From Synechococcus sp. CS-1331 (GTDB lineage Bacteria > Cyanobacteriota > Cyanobacteriia > PCC-6307 > Cyanobiaceae): DNA of 38,451 nt. Below the pieces are notes generated by a model, which worked only from the letters and a program-made list of their open reading frames with translations, ran no database searches and had not been told where the DNA came from. Each line of letters begins with the position of its first letter. Position 1 is the stretch's first letter. The stretch is from assembly GCA_025127975.1 (NCBI GenBank), contig JAHLYQ010000004.1, positions 1 to 38,451 of the forward strand, in the 5' to 3' direction. Positions 15,656 through 25,623 of the stretch are shown here, one piece after another. The position numbers were made by a program, and so were the translations under genes.

Positions 15656-17200
15656 ATGGATACCGGAAAGGCATCCATGGGCGCTGTGCTCACCAATCCA
15701 CTGCGGGTAGGTCTTCGCCAGGAGCGGGTCATTCCCCCCCAATGCCTGGTGATCTTTGGGGCCAGCGGTGACCTCACCCACCGCAAATTGATCCCGGCCC
15801 TGTTTGAGCTCTTCCGCCAGCGGCGCCTGCCCAGTGAATTCGCTGTGCTGGGCTGCGCCCGCCGCCCCTGGAGCGACGAGGAGTTCCGCAGCCGCATGGC
15901 CGAGGCCCTGGCAAATGAGGTGGCCGAGCACCCGCTGGCCTGGGAGCAGTTTGCGGCTGGGCTCTTCTACGAACCTGTCGACCTGCAGGATCCCCCCTCG
16001 GTGGTGCGACTGGGCGAACGCCTGGCCGTGATTGACCGGCAGCGGGCCACCCGCAACAACCGCACCTTCTACCTCTCGGTTTCGCCCACCTTCTATGGCA
16101 GTGGCTGCCGCTCCCTGGCCGCCGCCGGACTGCTGAGTGACCCGGCCCGCAGCCGGGTGGTGATCGAGAAGCCCTTCGGCCGCGACTACGGCAGCGCCCA
16201 GGAACTCAACCGGGTGGTGCAGACCAGCGCCCAGGAAAATCAGATCTTCCGGATCGACCACTACCTGGGTAAGGAGACGGTCCAGAACATCCTGGTGATG
16301 CGCTTCGCCAACACGATCTTCGAGCCGATCTGGAACCGCAACTACATCTCGAGTGTGCAAATCACTGCCGCCGAAACAGTGGGAGTGGAGGAGCGGGCCG
16401 GCTACTACGAGAGCTCGGGCGCCCTGCGGGACATGGTGCAGAACCACCTCACCCAAATGCTGGCCCTCACCACCATGGAGGCGCCGGGCCGCTTCGACCC
16501 CGAGTCGATGCGCAACGAGAAGGCCAAGGTGCTGCAGGCAGCGCGCCTCGCCAATGAGGACGAACCCTGGAAGTGCTGTGTGCGGGGCCAGTACGGGCCG
16601 GGGGGTTCAAGCAGCAAGCCGATCACCGGCTACCGCCAGGAGCCCGGGGTGAACCCCGAGAGCACCACGGAGACCTACGTGGCGATGAAGCTGTTCATCA
16701 ACAACTGGCGCTGGCAGGGGGTGCCCTTCTACCTGCGCACCGGCAAACGGCTGCCCAAGAGGCTTTCCGAAGTGGTGCTCACCTTCCGGGAGGCGCCGGT
16801 GCACCTGTTTGATGCGGCCGGTGGCGCCCCCACCCCCAACCAGCTGATCCTGCGCATCCAACCCAACGAGGGTGCGGAATTCAAATTCGAGGTCAAGGCC
16901 CCCGGTTCGGGCATGCGCAGCCGGCCGGTGGACATGGCCTTCTCCTACGACGACAGCTTCGGCGAACCCAGCGACGAGGGCTATGTGCGCCTGCTGGCTG
17001 ACGCCATGCTGGGCGACCCCACTCTCTACACCCGCAGTGACGAGGTGGAGGCCGCCTGGCGGCTCTACACCCCTCTGCTGGAGCTGATTGAGGACGCCCC
17101 CGCCCAGCTGCCGGTCTACCCCTACGAGGCCCGCACCTGGGGGCCCGGCGCCGCCGACAGCCTGCTGGCCGATGACGGCCTGATCTGGCGACGCCCCTGA
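15656..17200 (+). CDS. zwf: Glucose-6-phosphate 1-dehydrogenase
   Basis: Catalyses the first step of the oxidative pentose phosphate pathway, supplying NADPH in darkness. At 514 aa it is normal for cyanobacteria. Visible are the coenzyme-binding LVIFGASGDLTHRKLIPALF (about 32-51), EKPFGRDYG, the active-site motif FRIDHYLGKETVQN (about 198-211) and the substrate-binding YVAMKLFINNWRWQGVPFYL stretch. ATG 15656 is used; an internal ATG at 15677 (MGAVLTNPLR) is a credible alternative. opcA, whose product activates this enzyme, follows after 20 bp. Confidence 0.97.
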   Translation: MDTGKASMGAVLTNPLRVGLRQERVIPPQCLVIFGASGDLTHRKLIPALFELFRQRRLPSEFAVLGCARRPWSDEEFRSRMAEALANEVAEHPLAWEQFAAGLFYEPVDLQDPPSVVRLGERLAVIDRQRATRNNRTFYLSVSPTFYGSGCRSLAAAGLLSDPARSRVVIEKPFGRDYGSAQELNRVVQTSAQENQIFRIDHYLGKETVQNILVMRFANTIFEPIWNRNYISSVQITAAETVGVEERAGYYESSGALRDMVQNHLTQMLALTTMEAPGRFDPESMRNEKAKVLQAARLANEDEPWKCCVRGQYGPGGSSSKPITGYRQEPGVNPESTTETYVAMKLFINNWRWQGVPFYLRTGKRLPKRLSEVVLTFREAPVHLFDAAGGAPTPNQLILRIQPNEGAEFKFEVKAPGSGMRSRPVDMAFSYDDSFGEPSDEGYVRLLADAMLGDPTLYTRSDEVEAAWRLYTPLLELIEDAPAQLPVYPYEARTWGPGAADSLLADDGLIWRRP

Positions 17201-17220
17201 TTTTTCATCCCTGATCCGCC

Positions 17221-18516
17221 ATGTCGACCCAGCTCACTCTCCAGGCCCCGCTCGTTCTGCCCCCCGCAGAGGTGCCCGGCCACCTGGAGCGCCTCTGGAG
17301 TGATGAGCTGGGTAGCTCCCACGGCGCAGCCACCTTCACCCTGGTGGTGTGGGAGGGCTCCTGGTTGGAGCAGCAACTGGTGCGCTGCGGCCGCCTGGAT
17401 GGGCCGATCACCGGCCTGCTCAACGACACGGTGCTGGAGGCGGCCCGGGCCGCCGCGATCAGCTGCGGGCTCCCTTTGAGCACCGCGCCGATGGATCCCC
17501 AGCTGGCCTGGGCGATCGGCAACCTGGGTGGCGATCACCACGCCGCCGACCTGCGGGGCCAGTTTGTCGAGGGGGCGATCAGCGTCCACATGCCCCGGCG
17601 ACTGATCACCTTTGCCCCCACCCTCGATGGCGCCAAACCCCTGGAAACCCTGGTGGCGGCCTACTGCCCCCTGCCGGAGGAGGGGGCCGGCGGCGATGCC
17701 TGTGGCGATGTGGTGGTGCTGCGGGGCGGCACCGGTGCCCTGCGCGAGAACCTCGATCTGGTGCAACCCCTGATCAGCCCCGAGCTGCCCTGCTGGGTGT
17801 GGTGGAACAGCAGCCTCGATGAGGCGCCCGAGGTGATGACGGCCCTGGCCAGCGGAAACCGCCGCCTGGTGGTGGATTCGTCGCTAGGGGATCCGCGCCG
17901 CTGCCTCGACCTGCTGGTGGCCCGGGTTGGGGCGGGCCAGCCGATCAACGACCTCAACTGGATGCGGCTGCGCAGCTGGCGCGAATCCCTGGCCATGGTG
18001 TTCGACCCCCCCTCTCGGCGGGATGCCCTCAACCACGTGGTGCAGCTCGACCTGGACGTCGAGGGCGACAACCCCGTGAAGGGGCTGCTGCTGGCGGCCT
18101 GGTTGGCCGACCGCTTGGGCTGGCACCTGACCGCGACCTATGCCGTCGATGGCGATGGCTCCGGCCAGGGGATCGGCGCCGAATTTGAGCGCACCGATGG
18201 CCAGACCGTGCGTTTCCGTCAAATGCCCGTGCCGGTTGGCGTTCCCAAGACCCACCCGGGCGCCATGGTGGGCCTGCGCCTGATCTGCCAGAGCAGCCAG
18301 GGGTCGCCGCTGTGCGTGATCCTGTGTTCGGAATCGGGCGGCTGCATGCGGCTCGAATCGGGCGGCATGGCCAGCATGGAGCTGGCAGAGGAGGTGGTTC
18401 CCCTGCCGAATGAAAGCGAGGAGATGGAGATGGCCCGCCTGCTCTCCGGCGGCCACGATTCCACCAACCCCCTGTTGGCGGTAGCTGCCCCGATCGCCGC
18501 CAGACTTCTCCCCTGA
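17221..18516 (+). CDS. opcA: Glucose-6-phosphate dehydrogenase assembly protein OpcA
   Basis: OpcA promotes oligomerisation and redox-dependent activation of glucose-6-phosphate dehydrogenase in cyanobacteria. The 431-aa protein shows the OpcA layout: an N-terminal part with LWSDELGSSHGAATFTLVVW, a central VWWNSSLDEAPE segment, DLNWMRLRSWRESLAMVFDP (about 240-259) and a C-terminal part beginning NHVVQLDLDVEGDNPVKGLL. The gene lies 20 bp after zwf and 22 bp before the cobyrinate synthase gene, the usual zwf-opcA order. It presumably shares the zwf transcript. Confidence 0.95.
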   Translation: MSTQLTLQAPLVLPPAEVPGHLERLWSDELGSSHGAATFTLVVWEGSWLEQQLVRCGRLDGPITGLLNDTVLEAARAAAISCGLPLSTAPMDPQLAWAIGNLGGDHHAADLRGQFVEGAISVHMPRRLITFAPTLDGAKPLETLVAAYCPLPEEGAGGDACGDVVVLRGGTGALRENLDLVQPLISPELPCWVWWNSSLDEAPEVMTALASGNRRLVVDSSLGDPRRCLDLLVARVGAGQPINDLNWMRLRSWRESLAMVFDPPSRRDALNHVVQLDLDVEGDNPVKGLLLAAWLADRLGWHLTATYAVDGDGSGQGIGAEFERTDGQTVRFRQMPVPVGVPKTHPGAMVGLRLICQSSQGSPLCVILCSESGGCMRLESGGMASMELAEEVVPLPNESEEMEMARLLSGGHDSTNPLLAVAAPIAARLLP

Positions 18517-18538
18517 GCCCGCGCTCTCCCCGCCCGCA

Positions 18539-19972
18539 ATGGCCTGCCTGATCGCCGCGCCCAGCAGTGGCAGCGGCAAGACCCTGCTGTCGCTTTGCCT
18601 GGCGGCCTGGGCCCGGCGGCAGGGCCTCCAGCTGCAGCCCTTCAAGGTGGGGCCCGACTACCTCGACCCCCAGCTACTCAGCCAAGTGAGTGGCCGCCTC
18701 TGCCGCAACCTCGACCCCCTGCTCTGCGGGCCGGAGTGGGTTGAGCGCAGTTTTCACTGGCATGGCAGCCGGGCCGACCTGGCCCTGGTGGAGGGGGTGA
18801 TGGGCCTGTTCGATGGCCGCGGCCCCAGCAGCGAGGGCAGCTCGGCGGCGGTGGCGGCCCAGCTGGGCTTGCCGGTGGTGCTCGTGGTGGAGGCCTCCCG
18901 CCAGGCGGGATCCGTGGCGGCCCTGGTGCGGGGCTTCCGCGACCACGGCCCGCCGCCGGTGCGGCTGGCCGGCGTGGTGCTCAACCGGGTGGGCAGCGAG
19001 CGCCACCACGCCCTGCTGGCCGAAGCGCTGCAGGCCATTGAGGTGCCCCTGCTGGGGGTGCTGCCCCACCACCCGAGCCTGGAGCTCCCTTCCCGCCACC
19101 TGGGGCTGCTGCCGCCCGGCGAGCTGCACGACCTTGAGCAGCGCCAGGAGCAGTGGGCCGAGCTGGCCGTCCGCCAGCTCAACCTGGAGTTGCTGCTGCC
19201 CCTGTTAGCGCCGCCTGCGGCCCAGCTCGGTGCCGGCGACCCCATCCACTGGTGCCTGCGGCACCAGCAACCGCCCCTGGAAGCCAGCGGGGGGTCAGGG
19301 CCTTTGCCGGTGGCGATCGCCAGCGATGCGGCCTTCCACTTCCGCTACCCCGAGGCCGGCGAACTGCTGCAGGCCGTCGGCCTGGAACCGGTGGCCTGGA
19401 GCCCCCTGGCCGACGAGCCCCTCCCCGCCGGCTGCCGGGCGGTGCTGCTGCCGGGGGGCTATCCGGAGCTCCATGCCGCTCGGCTGGCGGCCAGTCGGCG
19501 CAGCCTGGCGGACCTGGCCCGCGCGGCGGCCGGGGGGGTGCCGCTGGTGGCTGAATGCGGCGGATTGTTACTGCTCGGTGAGCAGCTGGCCGATGGCGAG
19601 GGCCGGCTGCACCGGATGGCCGGCGTGTTGCCCTTCCAGGCGCGCAGGGGGGGGCTGAGCCTGGGCTATCGCCAGGCCACGGCAAGGGCGGCAGGGTTGC
19701 TGGTGCGGCCTGGGGAAACCTTTAGCGGCCATGAATTTCATCGCTGGCAGCTTGAATCTGTAGCCAGTGGCGACGGGCTGTGGCAGCTTGATGGCTGGGG
19801 GACCGCAACCCGGAGCGAAGGATGGACAGCGCCGAACGTGCACGCCAGCTGGCTGCATCTCCACTGGGCTGGATGCCCGGTGATTCCCTCACGCCTGGCA
19901 GCCGCAGCCGCGCGCGCCGTGCCGCTGCCGATGAGCGCCGTTTCATCCGCCCCCATGAGCCCAAGCCCCTGA
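18539..19972 (+). CDS. cbiA: Cobyrinic acid a,c-diamide synthase
   Basis: ATP- and glutamine-dependent amidation of cobyrinic acid at the a and c side chains in (pseudo)cobalamin synthesis. The 477-aa protein has an N-terminal P-loop-type domain (IAAPSSGSGKTLLSLCLA, about 5-22; FKVGPDYLDP; EGVMGLFDG). Its C-terminal class I-like glutamine amidotransferase domain has the nucleophile Cys in VAECGGLLLLGE (about 339-350) and the His region NVHASWLHLHW near 437-447. The last about 50 codons overlap the 5' extension of the acylphosphatase frame. It continues the zwf-opcA direction and may be in the same operon. Confidence 0.95.
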   Translation: MACLIAAPSSGSGKTLLSLCLAAWARRQGLQLQPFKVGPDYLDPQLLSQVSGRLCRNLDPLLCGPEWVERSFHWHGSRADLALVEGVMGLFDGRGPSSEGSSAAVAAQLGLPVVLVVEASRQAGSVAALVRGFRDHGPPPVRLAGVVLNRVGSERHHALLAEALQAIEVPLLGVLPHHPSLELPSRHLGLLPPGELHDLEQRQEQWAELAVRQLNLELLLPLLAPPAAQLGAGDPIHWCLRHQQPPLEASGGSGPLPVAIASDAAFHFRYPEAGELLQAVGLEPVAWSPLADEPLPAGCRAVLLPGGYPELHAARLAASRRSLADLARAAAGGVPLVAECGGLLLLGEQLADGEGRLHRMAGVLPFQARRGGLSLGYRQATARAAGLLVRPGETFSGHEFHRWQLESVASGDGLWQLDGWGTATRSEGWTAPNVHASWLHLHWAGCPVIPSRLAAAAARAVPLPMSAVSSAPMSPSP

Positions 19973-20247
19973 TCCAGCAGGAGCGCTGGCGGCTGATCGT
20001 GCGCGGCCAGGTGCAGGGGGTGGGCTACCGGGCCGCCTGCTCTGCCCGCTGCCAGGAACTCGGCCTGAGTGGCTGGGTGCGCAACCTCCCTGACGGCTCG
20101 GTGGAACTGGAGGCAGAGGGCAACCCCCAAGACCTCACCGAGCTGCGCATCTGGTGCGAAAAGGGTCCAGCGCAAGCGGTGGTCAACAGCGTGGCCAGCG
20201 CCCAAGTGGCCGCCACCGGTGCCGACTGGTTTGAGGTGCGGACCTGA
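19873..20247 (+). CDS. acyP: Acylphosphatase (start uncertain)
   Basis: Hydrolyses acyl phosphates. The family signature is WRLIVRGQVQGVGYRAACSA, with the catalytic Arg in GVGYR, then LGLSGWVRNLPDGSVELEAE with the catalytic Asn in RNLPDG. The nearest ATG is 19873, giving 124 aa and a 100-nt overlap with cbiA; another ATG lies at 19822. Acylphosphatases are about 90-98 aa. A CTG at 19969, overlapping the cbiA stop as CTGA, would give 92 aa starting just before ERWRLIV. No ATG, GTG or TTG lies in frame between 19873 and that CTG. The 3' end is 5 bp from the next gene. Confidence 0.9.
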   Translation: MPGDSLTPGSRSRARRAAADERRFIRPHEPKPLIQQERWRLIVRGQVQGVGYRAACSARCQELGLSGWVRNLPDGSVELEAEGNPQDLTELRIWCEKGPAQAVVNSVASAQVAATGADWFEVRT

Positions 20248-20252
20248 ACCCC

Positions 20253-20861
20253 ATGCTGGCTACACCGGCGCTGGAACTCTGGCTGCTGCGCCATGGGGCC
20301 ACGGAATGGGCCCTGAATGGGCGCCATACCGGCCGCACCGACCTGCCCCTGCTGCCGGAGGGAGAAGCGGAAGCGCGGGCGCTGGCCCCGGTATTGGCGC
20401 GGCAGCCCTTTGCGGCCGTGCTGGTGAGTCCGCTGCAGCGGGCCCGGCGCACCGCCGAGCTGGCGGGCCTGGGGGAAGGAGCTCGCCCCTGCCCAGACCT
20501 GCAGGAGTGGGATTACGGCCGCTACGAGGGCATCACCACCGCCGAGATCCGCCGCCAGGTGCCCCACTGGACCGTGTGGAGCCACGGCTGCCCAGGCGGT
20601 GAGGACAGCACCCAGGTGGAGGAACGCTGCCTGCGGGTGATCGCCCTGGCTGAATCCCTGGCTGGTGCCGGTTCTGGTGTGGTGGCCCTGGTGGCCCACG
20701 GCCATATCCTGCGCAGCCTGGCGGGCACCTGGCTGGGGTTGGGACCGGCCGGTGGCGCCCTGTTCAATCTGAATACGGCCACGCTCAGCGTGCTCGGCCA
20801 TGAGCGCGAGCGGCGCACGCTGGTGCGCTGGAATGTTCCCGTTGCGGCTGCGGCGAAATGA
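20253..20861 (+). CDS. Histidine phosphatase family protein (phosphoglycerate mutase-like)
   Basis: A 202-aa branch-1 histidine phosphatase. The catalytic RHG motif with phospho-accepting His is in LWLLRHGATEWALNGRHTGR (about 9-28). SPLQRARRTAELA (about 59-71), EWDYGRYEG (about 84-92) and the second His in LVAHGHILRSLAG (about 147-159) complete the active site. Cyanobacterial relatives are annotated as cofactor-dependent phosphoglycerate mutase, but most small members are broad phosphatases; the substrate is not evident. It is followed by a membrane protein gene with a 4-nt ATGA overlap, so they are translationally coupled. Confidence 0.92.
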   Translation: MLATPALELWLLRHGATEWALNGRHTGRTDLPLLPEGEAEARALAPVLARQPFAAVLVSPLQRARRTAELAGLGEGARPCPDLQEWDYGRYEGITTAEIRRQVPHWTVWSHGCPGGEDSTQVEERCLRVIALAESLAGAGSGVVALVAHGHILRSLAGTWLGLGPAGGALFNLNTATLSVLGHERERRTLVRWNVPVAAAAK

Positions 20862-21550
20862 CTGATCTGGCCAGCCTGCTGGGCGAGCTCTCGGCCTTTG
20901 GTCTGGCGATCGGTTTCTCGCCGCTGCACATCGGCCTGCTGCTGTTGCTCTTGCTTGGCCCCAAGCCCCTGCAGCGGGGCGGCTGGTTTGTGGCCGCCTG
21001 GCTGGTGACGGCCGCCCTGGCGGTGGCCCTGCTGCTCACGGTGGGTCACGGTCTGGTGCTCAGCATGGAAAAGGGCACCAGCCACCGCACCGGCCTGGAT
21101 CTGCTGGCCGCCGGCGCCCTGCTGGGGCTGGGGCTCAAGGAGCTGCTCAGCAAGGAGGAGGAGGGCGCCGGACCGCCGGGCTGGACCCGCCGGCTGGATC
21201 AGTTCAGCGCCATGCCGCTGCCCCTGCTGTTGGCCATCAGCGCCGCCCTCCAGGTGGCCAGCCCGGACGACCTGTTTCTGTTTGCCAAGACGGCCACCAG
21301 CCTGCTGGCCGCCGGCCTGGGCCGGGGAACGGAAGTGCTGGCCACCGCAGTGTTCAGCCTGGTGAGCGCCAGCCTGCTGCTGACGCCCCTGCTGGCCCTG
21401 CTGCTGGTTGGCCCCGAGCGCATCCTGCCGCTGCTGGAGCGGGGCAAGCAGTGGCTGTTCGCCAAGGGCGACCTGTTGGTGGGGCTGGTGAGTGTGGCCC
21501 TGGCGCTCTACCTGGGCTGGCAGGGGATCGAGGGCCTGCAGCTGGCCTGA
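20858..21550 (+). CDS. GAP (sulfolipid-addressing-like) family membrane protein
   Basis: A 230-aa integral membrane protein with about six hydrophobic spans (around residues 11-33, 40-65, 80-95, 120-145, 155-188, 205-225). The N-terminal half begins LAIGFSPLHIGLLLLLLLGP, with Pro in the first span, and a second half-repeat contains ISAALQVASPDDLFLFAKTA, as in GAP/Sap-type transporters related to the LysE clan. A charged cytoplasmic loop (KELLSKEEEGAGPPGW) separates the halves. The substrate is unknown. It starts within the stop of the histidine phosphatase gene (ATGA overlap). Confidence 0.75.
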   Translation: MTDLASLLGELSAFGLAIGFSPLHIGLLLLLLLGPKPLQRGGWFVAAWLVTAALAVALLLTVGHGLVLSMEKGTSHRTGLDLLAAGALLGLGLKELLSKEEEGAGPPGWTRRLDQFSAMPLPLLLAISAALQVASPDDLFLFAKTATSLLAAGLGRGTEVLATAVFSLVSASLLLTPLLALLLVGPERILPLLERGKQWLFAKGDLLVGLVSVALALYLGWQGIEGLQLA

Positions 21551-21570
21551 GCAATCAGCGATCTGCGCAT

Positions 21571-23011
21571 CTAGCAATCTGGCCCCAACCAGTCGCGCCA
21601 GAGCTGCTGGTCGGCGAGTGAGCTGGGGTCGGCGCCCGGTGCGCTGGCCTCAAGGGTGACCGCCTGGCTGGCCCGGCTCACCGCCACATACACCAGCTGG
21701 CGGCGCAGCACCGGGTCGCTGGGCCAGAACACATCGCCGGCGACGAACACCTCGGCGAAGGTGCTGCCCTGGCTGCGGTGCACGGTGAGAACGGCGGCCG
21801 GACCGAGGGAGGCAAAGGCGTCGCGCACCAGGAAAAAACGGCGCCATAGGCTCCTGCCTTCCTGCTTGCCGGCGTCCTTGGCCTGTTGGCGCAGGCGGGC
21901 CAACACAGCCTCAAGGGCGATCCGGGCCGCCGTGCCCAAGGGCGGCAGCAGCCGCAGGCTCAGCTGGCTCTCGCCCGCCTCCACCCGGGCGGTGAGGGTG
22001 TCGATCACCGGCGCATCAGTGACGCCGAAGTCGGCCAGGTCGCAGCGCTCCGGGATGACATCGCGCACCACCAGCTCCCGGTTCGAGCCCAGCAGCATGT
22101 CGGGCTCCTCGGCGGCATCTTCCCCTTCCCGGCAGGCGGGGGCCATCACCGCCGTGCGGGTGATCAGCACCTCGCCGGGCAGCACCGGCAGCTGGTCGGC
22201 CATCTCGCCGTGGAGGGCGCGGCGGGCGATCGGTACCAGCTGCTCGAGGCAGCGGTTGGTGTAGCAGAGAATCCGCGCCAGGTCGGGGTTGTCGGTTTCG
22301 GCGCTGCGGCGCAGGGCGGCCTGGGCGGCTTCCAGCCAGGCGCCCCGCTCCAGCAGGGCCACCTGGCCGGTCTCGGTGCGGATCGGCGCCAGCGCGGCTG
22401 GCCGGCGGCAGGGCAGGTCCCCCTGGCGCAGCCCGGAGGCCAGGCGCAGCACCGGCCCCTGGTGGCGCACCACCTGTTGCAATTCGGCTCGGCAGGCCCG
22501 GCCCAGGCTGAACACCGGACTCTCGGGCTCGCCCACCGGCGGCAGCTGGGCCGGATCGCCCACGAACACCAGCCGGGTGCGGAAGGGGTGGGCGCAGCGC
22601 AGGGCAATCTCCAGCAGGCTGCTGTCAACCATCGAGGCCTCATCCACCAGCACCAGGCCCAGGTGCTCGAGGGCCATTGCGGTCTGCTCGGTTTCCTCGC
22701 AGCGCTCCAGGTCCCCCTGGCGGCGCAGCTTGAGGCGCAGCAGCCGGTGGATGGTGGAGGGATACCAGGTGGGGGAAAGGCCCGCTAGGGCCAGCTGGGA
22801 GCGCAGCACACCCACGGCCTTGTGGGTTGGGGCCACCACGGTCCAGCAGAGGCCGGTGGCCTCCACCTGGGCCAGAAACCGGGTGGATAGGAAAGTTTTG
22901 CCGGTGCCGGCATAGCCGCCCAGCACAAACGGCGCCCCATCCCCGGGCGCGGCGAGCCAGGCGGCGAAGGCGGTGGCGGCGGCCTGCTGGTCGGCGGTGA
23001 GGGTGGGGGCT

Positions 23012-23019
<8 letters not shown>
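21571..23019 (-). CDS. RecD-like SF1 DNA helicase (Dda/RecD2 type)
   Basis: A 482-aa ATP-dependent helicase. Walker A is in VLGGYAGTGKTFLSTRFLAQ (about 32-51), motif Ia in VVAPTHKAVGVLRSQL, Walker B in LGLVLVDEASMVDS (about 119-132), motif III in LVFVGDPAQLPPVGE (about 149-163), and the UvrD-like motif V/VI region in TVHRSQGSTFAEVFVA and LVYVAVSRASQAVTLEA. The C-terminal SH3-like insertion of RecD proteins is reduced. Family members act in recombination or replication restart. It overlaps the upstream PAP2 gene by 8 nt, so it is the last gene of the folD-crtE-PAP2 run. Confidence 0.92.
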
Positions 23020-24675
<1,656 letters not shown>

Positions 24676-25554
24676 TTAAGGCACCAGATCGCCCAGGCCG
24701 TGGTCGAGCCCGGCCCGGCGGCACCAGGCCACCACGGTGTTCACCAGCAGCATGGTGACGGTCATCGGGCCAACGCCGCCGGGCACCGGGCTGATGGCAC
24801 TGGCGATCGGCTCCACCTCCTCAAAGCGCACATCGCCGCAGAGGCCGCTCTCGGTGCGGTGAATGCCCACGTCCACCACCACCGCACCAGGCTTGACGTG
24901 CTCGGCGCCGACCATGCGCGGCCGGCCGGCGGCCACCACCAGCACGTCGGCCTGGCGGGTGAGGGCGGCCAGATCGGCGGTGTGGGAATGGGCCACCGTG
25001 ACGGTGGCGTCGGCGGCCTGCAGCATCAGCGCCATGGGCTGGCCCACCAGGATGCTGCGGCCCACCACCACGGCCCGCTGGCCGGCCAGCTCCACGCCGT
25101 GGCGGGCCAGCAGGGCCATCACCCCGGCGGGGGTGCAGCTGCGGGGCCCGGGTTCCCCTTTGAGCAGGTGGCCCAGGTTGAGGGTGTGGAGGCCATCGGC
25201 ATCCTTGGCCGGATCGATTGCCATCAGCAGGGCCCCCTCCGCCAGCCCCGCCGGCAGGGGCAGCTGCAGCAGGATCCCATCACAGCAGGGATCGGCATTG
25301 AGGCGGCGCACGGCGGCAAGCACCTCCTTGGCGCCGGTGCCGGCGGCCAGATGGGCCCCGAGGCTGGTGATGCCCACCCGGGCGCAGGCCTTTTCCTTGT
25401 TGGCGACGTAGACGCCGCTGGCGGGGTCATCACCCACCCGCAACACGGCCAGCCCCGGGGGGCGACCCAGCTGGGTGCCATGCCTGGCAATCACCGCCTG
25501 CAGCCGGGCTTCGATCTCGCCGGCGAGACGGCGGCCATCCAGAAGGGTGGCCAT
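24676..25554 (-). CDS. folD: Bifunctional methylenetetrahydrofolate dehydrogenase/cyclohydrolase
   Basis: Interconverts 5,10-methylene-, methenyl- and 10-formyl-tetrahydrofolate for purine and formyl-methionine synthesis. The 292-aa protein shows the substrate-binding [18 protein letters not shown] with the catalytic Lys in NKEKAC (about 46-63), [10 protein letters not shown], the P-loop-like PCTPAG equivalent [27 protein letters not shown] (about 162-177) and the C-terminal [18 protein letters not shown]. The ATG at 25554 has no Shine-Dalgarno; the leader is AT-rich. TTGCAA at 25589-25584 and ATTATT at 25566-25561 with a 17-bp spacer would give an almost leaderless mRNA. The gene diverges from the 7TM-HD gene. 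Confidence 0.97.
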   Translation of the reverse strand: MATLLDGRRLAGEIEARLQAVIARHGTQLGRPPGLAVLRVGDDPASGVYVANKEKACARVGITSLGAHLAAGTGAKEVLAAVRRLNADPCCDGILLQLPLPAGLAEGALLMAIDPAKDADGLHTLNLGHLLKGEPGPRSCTPAGVMALLARHGVELAGQRAVVVGRSILVGQPMALMLQAADATVTVAHSHTADLAALTRQADVLVVAAGRPRMVGAEHVKPGAVVVDVGIHRTESGLCGDVRFEEVEPIASAISPVPGGVGPMTVTMLLVNTVVAWCRRAGLDHGLGDLVP

Positions 25555-25623
25555 AGGAAAAATAATTCAACCTGCTCCCCAGCTTGCAATCCCGGCTGCG
25601 AATGGGCCGGCTAGCGTTTGGAA

